A stretch of 64,000 bases of DNA. Origin: Phoenix dactylifera (Eukaryota > Streptophyta > Magnoliopsida > Arecales > Arecaceae). A program made the translations under genes and the position numbers. Below the pieces are notes generated by a model. The model did no database searches. It worked only from the letters and a program-made list of their open reading frames with translations, and was not told the DNA's origin. Below, in pieces: positions 56,263-64,000 of the stretch (the stretch's first letter is position 1; each line of letters starts with the position of its first letter). The stretch covers positions 11,052,694 through 11,116,693 of the forward strand of contig NC_052405.1 of the NCBI RefSeq assembly GCF_009389715.1, in the 5' to 3' direction.

Positions 56263-57075
56263 TCTCAGCCGTTAGAAGCTTTTAAAGTTTCTCTACCAGA
56301 AGCAAAACAAGACATGGTGGCAAAGAGAAATGAAGCAGAAACGTAGAAGACTTCAAATTTGTATGTTTTCTTCTTATAATATGTGGAAAAATGAAATCTT
56401 TACCCCATTTCTCCTCAGGGAACAACAGCACTGACACGAAAAAGGGCTTCTTTCCCAGAATCTAAGTATTCATACGGGTTTAGCGATCTCTGCTCTTCCC
56501 TACTCACCCCCAGCAACCACATCTTCAGTACCTGCACCAAGAACAGATCAAATCCAAAACACAACAAAAAACAACATGAAACAAAAACAAGGACAGATCA
56601 AATGAACAAAATTAGGAAAAAAATCAAATATCACTTCAAAAAATCGAAGAATACAACCATTCAAGACCTCATTTCCCCCGTTTTCAGCGATTGTTTTCAC
56701 CAAAAATCACCAAAAAAACAACGTCTTATTGGAAGCTTTACCTCGACATTTAAACCCCGAACCGATCGGAAATCCGAACCCAGCGAGGGGAAATAGGAGT
56801 CTGAGGTGGCAGGATTTACCACTAGAGCCCTATGTGTGTCGAATTTTTCCCCCTCCCCCGTCTCTTTTTTTTCCCTTCCCTTTTCACACGTCGCTCGGTT
56901 TAGTGGGAACGAGCAACGATGCCGAATAAAACTCTAACGGCGTTAGCCTGATCGGCTTCTGTTTGGATCGTACGGCTCTTGCTTCTCCAAGACCGCTTGA
57001 TCTCCAGATAGAGGAATTTCAACCGTCGGATTCAATCCGCGGGCGTGTGAATCCAGACAAGGGCAAGAAAACCCC
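56263..57075. other. FAS1 5' leader region and proximal promoter
   Basis: Minus-strand ATGTCGAG followed by a GTAAAG donor (56749-56736) and a second exon-like piece near 56530-56505 could be leader exons. A CT-rich stretch near 56850-56885 fits a transcription start zone. None of this is firm. Confidence 0.35.
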
Positions 57076-57086
57076 TTCCCGCCAAT
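57076..57086. promoter_or_regulatory. E2F-like site fused to a CCAAT box upstream of FAS1
   Basis: TTCCCGCCAAT combines an E2F-type core (TTCCCGCC) and a CCAAT box, a few hundred bases upstream of the probable FAS1 start. FAS1 is an E2F target in Arabidopsis, so the site is plausible for S-phase expression. The evidence is motif only. Confidence 0.5.
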
Positions 57087-58011
57087 TGGACTCGTTTTTA
57101 TTCGCCCAGCGACCAGAATTCGAAACGACGGTTAAATGTCCTCTCGGAGTAGTTTGCTTAGATCGTGACAACCCCAAAAAAGTCAGACGATCCTGACCGT
57201 TAATTTCAGGAAGTGACTGTTGATGTGATGTTGGAAGAGCATGGAGATGCGGGCCAGTGGGATACACTATGGAGAGCACATTAATGGCAGGATCGTTGGA
57301 TCAATGCATCTGGACCGTCTGACATTGCAGTGACCAGGAGATAATGATTATAATGGTATGGTGGTGGTTGTTGCAATTGATGGGTGTTTTAAAAAGTACA
57401 TGAATTTCATTTTTTTTTAATTATGATACTAATAATGATACATTAAATGCTATAAAATTTCAATCGTATAAGGGTTATGATAGAAACTCAATTACATAAC
57501 ATCCTTCCAAACTGATATTGTATTGTAAAATGGGAGGTGGGATTTTAGAATATTTTTTTGTAATTTATCTGATAATATTTAATTAAAAACACCATCCAAT
57601 CATGGCCAGGTTATATCTAGCTTATCCATACATGCTATGAGTATGCACAAAAATAAATATGAATTATAATTCCAATCTACATCCATTGATTTTTCTTTCT
57701 TTCTATCCTACCAAATCTACTCAAGTTATGAATTTTCTTCTATTTTGCCAATCCATCCTGCCAAGATAATTTTTTGGCAGCACCTAGAAATCCAAATGAA
57801 TTCATTTAGGTCATGGATGGGTCTCCTCCCCTCTCTGTCCTCCACAATTCGTTATTGAAGATAAATTTTCAGTACATGTTTAACTTTGTAAATTTCCTTT
57901 CCAAATTTGGTGTCTTTTTAAACTTGAAAAATATTAAAAATTTGAAAAAAATTGGATATGGATGTTCTTTTTTTTGGGTATCTTATACATCATATTTTAT
58001 TTTTATAATTG

Positions 58012-58043
<32 letters not shown>

Positions 58044-60712
58044 TTTGTTTCATTTTATATAGTTTAGTATTTAAGTTTATATTTATATTTTATTATTTAA
58101 TATGCATTGCACCTTCTTTTTGTTAAGAAGAGATCTCCTGTTCAAAATAAAGAGATGCTGTCCTAAGTATAAGACATTAGTCATTTCTTTTCTAACATGG
58201 CACTCTCATTAACAATTCTCAAATGAGGAAAAAATCTAATTTTGTTTATATTTATATGCAACTGTAAAAGAATTAACTTGATTTTATTGTCAACTTCTAA
58301 GAGGGCGTAACCATTATTGCTTTAAGAATCAGCCTAAGAAATCAATTACAATTTTGCAAAGTCAAGTTGAGATATAGAAAACCAAATTGAATCTAAGTTC
58401 ACCTTGTCTTTTATACGCATGTCCGAATTATTAGACTGTTGCACGTGTGATGCATGTAATTCTCAAATCCATTGAAACATGAAAATGAAAAGTGTAAAAG
58501 AGAAAAATTAGCCAACCATGAATGGCAACCAGGTAGAAATGGTGAAATATATGCAAATAGATTAATATGTCCCATAAACCGTTATGAGAAGCTTTGCATC
58601 ATTCAACAAAATAGATGCCAGAATAATCAAAAACATTTCCTGTTTCGGTCCTTGATTGAATAGCTCCAATTCTACCATCACGACCATCCATACATCACAT
58701 GATGATTGTGATTTGATGAGTCCTAGTACTATACATGAGATAGCATGCTTTAGGTGCAGCAAAGGATGTAAATATGTTCAAATTTAATTACAAATACTAA
58801 GATCAATTCGTGATCAAAAGACTAGTCCACATAGGTTATAGACTATGTCTGTTCTGACACTATTTATAATAACTTAAGATTTCATCTAAAAAATTTAATT
58901 AGAAAGTATTAATTAGGTTGTATAAATATTCAAGATCTATACAATATAGAGCTAATATGAGACCAAACACATGTATGTATGGCCTTCACGGTATTGTGAG
59001 TAAATATGGTCTTGTGAGGTTTCTTTTCCAATAATCAGTCAAGGCTGACTTGGATCATGGTCCAGCCAAATCAAACATAAATTGGTAATGCTGATGGATT
59101 TTTAATCCGAACCAATAGCGATCTCAATCTCGATAGCTCGAGTACTAGGCTTGGCCATGAACTTGTTTCTTAGGTTTCATGAAGTGCTTGGGATGAAAAT
59201 CCTTTAGGTATACTTTAAATGCCCATGAGAACTCATGCAAGTTTGGCGTACTTCAACAACTTTGTCACACTAATTTTCATAATCTACTCCAATCATTCTA
59301 TGCCACAAGGCAGGAGAATATTTCATGCGCATGAATTAGGTTCCACCCACAGCGTGATAATTGATAGGGTCGACACGGTATGTTAGTTGTGTATATTAAA
59401 CACCCTCGGCACGTAATCATGTCCACACATCAAGCAATTCTCTGGGTGTAGAGCTGTAAAGCGAAACCATGTTGTATTCCTGCAAATTATAAAACTAAAT
59501 AGATTAGCTTCGATATTGGTACAAAAATTTATTTATTCTCTATATTTATTCTTTAGTCAACATAACCTTGTCTATTAGTGCATACATGCACCCAAATTTA
59601 GGGCTTCAACCTGAACCAGTTTAGTCTAGATTGGCCGAAACCCCTAAAAATCAGGGGATATCAACAAGGTGGGCCAACTCTCTCTCTGAGTGGGCCAGGC
59701 TTGATGTCAAGACCATAGGCCAGACTTAAATGCTCAATATTTGCCCAAAGAAATCATGAATCTCCAATACTGGATAGATGTTCAAAACTTAGAGCATGCA
59801 AAGGTAACAACCTTCAATCTTTTCGCAGAAAAAACAAAAAATATCCCATATTTGATTATTTTTTTAAAAAATAAAAAATAGCATTTTTATGAAAATAAGA
59901 TTTTCATATCTTGTAAAAAAGAAAAATCTATATAGGATATGGAAGATCATCAAATTGTCAGCATTTGAAAATTAAGATTTTTTTCTTTCAAATATATCTT
60001 TTAGCTTTTAAATAGAATGTGATAAGGTTTTTTCCTTTATTCAATGCATAATAGATATTTTACACAATTTTTTCGGTAAAATAGATGCTTAGTCACTTTG
60101 AAATGTATCACTTTTTCATTGTCAACTAAACATATAAAAACTATTTTTCTAGGTATCATATATCCAGATATTAGCTTTTCAAAAAGAATATTTTAGGACA
60201 GAAAATTCTTTTCGAGAACCAAATGAGTTCTATTTTTTTTTCTTCTTATCTCAATTTTAATAAAAAAATCACTATACATACCAAAAAAAATTCTACTCCA
60301 TGGTTCATTAACCACCTATTCTTCCCACAACCAACAGTGATTTTCAATAGAACTTTTTATAAATGTTCACTTGAAGCATCAGTGACAAAGGAAATAGGCA
60401 GGAAAAAAGATTAATGGTCTTCAATAGTATGTAAATTAGTGGAGTAACCCAAACGAAACACACACACACACACACACACAACTGCAGTTATTTTTCGAAA
60501 CTTGGTTTGGAGATCAAATGAACCAATAAGTACACTCTCATATTTTTCTTCTGTCCAAATAAAAAGGATAAGTTCTTTCTACATCAAGTTCTCATGAAGA
60601 AATGAAAGGAAGCTCCATTTGGAGTGATCCGGCAATTACATGCTCATTTCAAGGAGAAATAAAAAAGAGATACCGCAGTATCCGTCGAAACTTCAAACTC
60701 AAAAGCAAAGAA
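57087..60712. other. AT-rich intergenic region
   Basis: There are no supported genes. Simple repeats include AT/TATAT runs near 58010-58040 and (CA)n at 60458-60481. Confidence 0.5.
60458..60481. repeat. (CA)n microsatellite
   Basis: About 12 uninterrupted CA units are flanked by AAACGAAA and ACTGCAG. Confidence 0.95.
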
Positions 60713-61174
60713 CTACTCTTCTCCAGCCATTACCATCCTGCGGAGAGGACTGGGCCCAAGTTTTTTCCTTCTCATGGCATTCCTCTTCCTCACAAATTCC
60801 ATCTGGTTCCTCCTCCTCAGCTGCATCATTGCTTCCTCTTCAACCACAAATCTTCTCATCAAGATGTCGTCGGTTAACGACTTACCCCTGAACACCCTCC
60901 GCCCTTCCACCGAGGTTCTTGTGTTCATGACTCTATCAGGTGCCACAAAAGATTTTGATCTCGATAAGCCGTAGCTTCTTCGCGGTGGGACGGCGGCTCG
61001 AAACACCTCATTGTAGGAAGAGATGGGAGCACAGAGACATGCTCGAGTGAACGAAGAGGCCACCTTTAGAGAAGTGCATTTCCTAAGCTTTGGCTTGTTG
61101 GAGTTTGCTGGAGTTGCATCAGATTTTGTTATTGGAGACTTTGCTGCAGGCTTCAATAGAATCACAATCTCCAT
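60713..61174 (-). CDS. Small basic plant protein of unknown function (about 153 aa)
   Basis: From ATG 61174 the frame reads [14 protein letters not shown] and is open to 60713; an upstream in-frame ATG at 61216 is less likely because CATGTTTCAG just before 61200 looks like a splice acceptor. The C-terminal third is strongly patterned: [30 protein letters not shown] then a run of Arg/Lys with Asn and Met ([25 protein letters not shown]), probably a long basic helix. The middle has Ser/Arg-rich [12 protein letters not shown]. There is no signal peptide or membrane segment. I believe similar proteins occur in other plants but know no function. Good codon pattern and a clear CT/GC rise over the surroundings support it as real. 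Confidence 0.65.
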   Translation of the reverse strand: MEIVILLKPAAKSPITKSDATPANSNKPKLRKCTSLKVASSFTRACLCAPISSYNEVFRAAVPPRRSYGLSRSKSFVAPDRVMNTRTSVEGRRVFRGKSLTDDILMRRFVVEEEAMMQLRRRNQMEFVRKRNAMRRKKLGPSPLRRMVMAGEE

Positions 61175-63561
61175 CACCCTTTGGTACCACGGTTTGCTGA
61201 AACATGAGCATCTCAATGATCAAATGAACCCAAGCACGGAAACATAAAACACTTGAAGACTCTTTTAAATTCATTCAGTAGATCAGAGCAAGGATAGAGA
61301 CTTTCATGATAGTTGCAGACAATTGGAGAAGTCGTACGTCTTGTTTCGACCACAGAGAAAAAAATCTTTATCATGTTAGTTCTACGAAAAAAATTTAGAA
61401 AACTCCAGGCATTATGTTTCTAATCTAAATCATGGAAAAAACACAAACATATACAGGAGAAGAGTAGATAGTGGGGACTTTATCTTGCCTTGTTTGTGGG
61501 ATCTTTTGATCTTGCATGAACAAGGAGTGGAGAAACATGGGAAGAGTTGATGGGAATGATGGAGTTCATCTGTGGAGTAGGGTGGTGTGGGAGCTAGAAT
61601 TTGTGAAGTATTTCTAGAGTGGCATTGTGGTCCTTTCCCTTTTCTTACTTTCTTTTCTTTATTGTAGGATGCTTTTGCTTTGGCAGGATTCCTTGCAAGT
61701 TGCAACGGAGATAGAGCTAACTATTCAAAACTGAATTTGAACACCACCAGAAAAGCTGAATGCCCTCCTCAGCTCCTTTAGATATAAACCATGATAATAG
61801 GACCCTTTAACAGCCATCTAGGCCCCATAATCTTATATAACAAAGCTAATGTGGGTCAAATCTAATGACCCCAGTGGTCCATGCTGTCGGTGTAACCACA
61901 AACACTAAAGATCGACATATTGTAGACAAAAAATTGGCCCGTGACCATTGGTTGTGACCGAAATATTCGATCAAGGCAAGCTATATAACTGTGGAGAAAA
62001 ACAAATAGAAAAAGAAGGTCAAGGTGATAATTCATATAAAGTACTATGGTTACTTTGTGTAAATGCTGAAACAAAAGGAGCCTCCTGTTGTTGAAGAAGA
62101 AGAATAGCACTTCTTAATAATTGAAGTATTTTCACATAAAGAATCAAAAGCTTGTTGCTATTCAACATTAAAAAAGAAAAAAAGAATCAAAAGCTTCACC
62201 CATCATCTTCCTTCTCTTGTTAGATGGGGAGCATTCTCATTGCCTTGGTAGGATGTATGGAGAGGTGAAATGCATCATAAAGGCAGCACACCACACAGTG
62301 ATTAAATATGTGTATCTTAGACATTGATAAATGCCAATGGATGGCATCATGATTCCCTTCTTGGTGATGTTATCTCTAAAGGCTAAAAAAAAAGTGGAGA
62401 AAGGAAGGAAGGGGACATTATTATTTAGACTCGGGTCTTTAGGACACTCAAGATCTCCATATGATGTTTAATCCTCAAAGAATATATCTAAAAAGTCCGA
62501 CGAGCAGCACGCCAAGATCTTAAAGAATGGATTTAGTTGGCCAATATCATGGGTAGAGATTGAAACCTCATTAAGTAAAATGTTGGTGATTCCAAAATAC
62601 GATTGAAAGATCCTATGAACACTTTTGGTTTGTGAATTGCGATGTTCCTATTAATTTAGATGGATTGCCCACAAAGTTTGGACATGTTTTTACGAACCTA
62701 AGGCCACACGACACATATGGATCAAAATTAGGGGCAAGCTCTATCTTAGCTGATATATATCTTGAGCAAGAACTCAGCTGACACCAAATCTGGTTTGATC
62801 GCTAAGACCAATCCATGTCAACAGATTTTACTTCATGCCCGACCAACAGATCAAATATGTGCCCAAATTGACCAGTTTTATAAACCCTGTCTCGGCCTTG
62901 ATTTTTTGACCTCACCATGGGTCTGGTGGGCTCCAAAAGAAGACTACGAAGACACAACCATCTATGTGAACTTCAAACATATCAGAGCTCATGGTGAGGT
63001 CGAAAAAACAGGATCCAAGGATTTGCTTTGGGGACTACTTAAGCTGCTTAATTGCTTTGCAATGGTCTTTGTGTTGCACAGCATAGTCAAGTTCTAATCA
63101 TATGGGTACAAAATTCTTGGGGCATCCAGTTAATGACCACTATTAATTTTGCCTAAGGTTTTCAAAGAATGCAAGATAAGAATAGGAGGATTTTTTTTTT
63201 TTTTTTAAATTCAGAAACTTGATGGATTATCTACAATCAACACATGGTGATAATATAATTCTAGTATTATCGTTATCTCATTTTAAAATTTAGAACGAAT
63301 TTGTAACTAATGTAATTACTAGTCAAATTAAATTACAAAAGATAATAAGGCATGGTATTTGTATTGGTTAATACAGCCATTTCACGATAATATAGTGATT
63401 TTTACTATATTTACAATCTACTTTTTTCAGTTATGTATATATATATATATATGTATGTATTTATGTACATGTATATATGAATGTGCATATTGATATATTT
63501 GATTTTTGGGATTTTATTTGAGTATGTGAAATCCAAGTACAAGGAGATTCTGAAAAATTAT
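61175..63561. other. Upstream region of the small basic protein gene and intergenic DNA
   Basis: The minus-strand leader, possibly with an intron, should lie at about 61200-61760; TTTATATC near 61785 could be its TATA box. The rest holds no supported gene. A TA/TG-rich simple repeat lies at 63433-63480. Confidence 0.45.
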
Positions 63562-64000
63562 GGGCTCGTTTGGTTCGCGGAAAAAGGAGGAGGGAAAGTG
63601 TGGTCAATGGGAAAGTAATGAGATACCTCTTGTTTGATTGGAGTTTTCAAAGGAGAGAGATGGAAAAGTTATATTCCCATAGGAATATGATTCCCACATT
63701 TCATGGAAAAGTCTTTCCTATGAGAAACATGGAAAAGTTACTTTCCTATAAGGTGGGAATCACTCCATTTTTATTTTTTTCCAAAAAAACCCTTCAACAT
63801 TAAAGAAGCATTAAAGAGGCATTAATGACCTAATTTTTATTAAGGGTATAATAGGAATTATACATAATTTTTCCAAGAAAATAGATTGTCAACCAAACAT
63901 AAGCACTTTGGAAATTTGTCACTTTTCCATGGTTAACCAAACATGCCAAAAGTACTTTCCTAGGCATCCTATTCATAGGAATCAACTTTCCAGGAATCAT
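63562..64000. mobile_element. Second copy of the Harbinger-type MITE, cut by the window end
   Basis: It starts GGGCTCGTTTGGTTCGCGG and follows 43479-43959 base for base with scattered changes up to GGAATCA, the last base of the window. By comparison with the full copy about 45 bases, including the right terminal repeat, lie beyond the edge. The orientation is the same as the first copy. Confidence 0.92.

Noticed and set aside
1-64000. tRNA, rRNA, CRISPR or bacterial-type operons
   Set aside because: None seen; the window is plant nuclear DNA, and no cloverleaf or rRNA core sequence was recognised by eye.

Overview
This is a plant nuclear genome window. Small genes with GT-AG introns sit in AT-rich DNA, and the proteins are land-plant families: CAF-1 large subunit FAS1, a Shewanella-like phosphatase, an F-box/LRR protein and a FAM136A-like protein. 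The large GC-rich retrotransposon carries an extra antisense reading frame of a type I know mainly from monocots, so a monocot host (a palm or another commelinid-grade lineage) is my best inference. Species cannot be fixed from the sequence alone.

Layout. 0-3 kb: first two exons of a FAM136A-like gene on the minus strand, running off the left edge. 5.4-6.6 kb: intronless SLP2-type phosphatase gene (+). 6.9-25.8 kb: one 18.8-kb Ty3/gypsy element of the Tat type on the minus strand, with a perfect 5-bp target duplication (ATGCT). Its gag-pol is decayed, and it carries an oppositely oriented extra ORF with its own TATA box and introns. A nearly intact 6.67-kb L1-type LINE with 13-bp target duplications and a poly(A) tail is inserted in that extra ORF. 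26-30 kb: mostly non-coding, with a telo-box/TATA promoter-like site and a dead LINE RNase H fragment. 30-38.6 kb: a COA3-like mitochondrial gene lies between two copies of a duplicated promoter plus exon 1. 38.4-42 kb: a small CxxC/CxxC protein gene, with an F-box/LRR gene starting 24 bp after its stop codon. 43.5-44 kb: Harbinger-type MITE. 44.8-56.3 kb: FAS1 on the minus strand, at least 12 coding exons, one GC-AG intron and one intron of about 6 kb. 60.7-61.2 kb: a small basic protein of unknown function (-). 63.6 kb to the end: second copy of the Harbinger MITE, cut by the window edge. A CACTA-type MITE is at 35.6-36.1 kb.

The host genes do not form a pathway. FAS1 acts in replication-coupled nucleosome assembly, the COA3-like and FAM136A-like proteins are probably mitochondrial, the F-box protein probably serves an SCF ubiquitin ligase, and SLP2 is a phosphatase. 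The most unusual observations are: (i) the duplicated promoter/exon 1 whose first copy has lost its ATG and may serve as the leader of the COA3-like gene; (ii) the two ORFs 24 bp apart, a possible dicistronic transcript; (iii) the nested transposon structure, with an antisense promoter and a stop/start overlap between the two LINE ORFs. Exon borders were worked out by eye from splice signals and family similarity. No database search was run.
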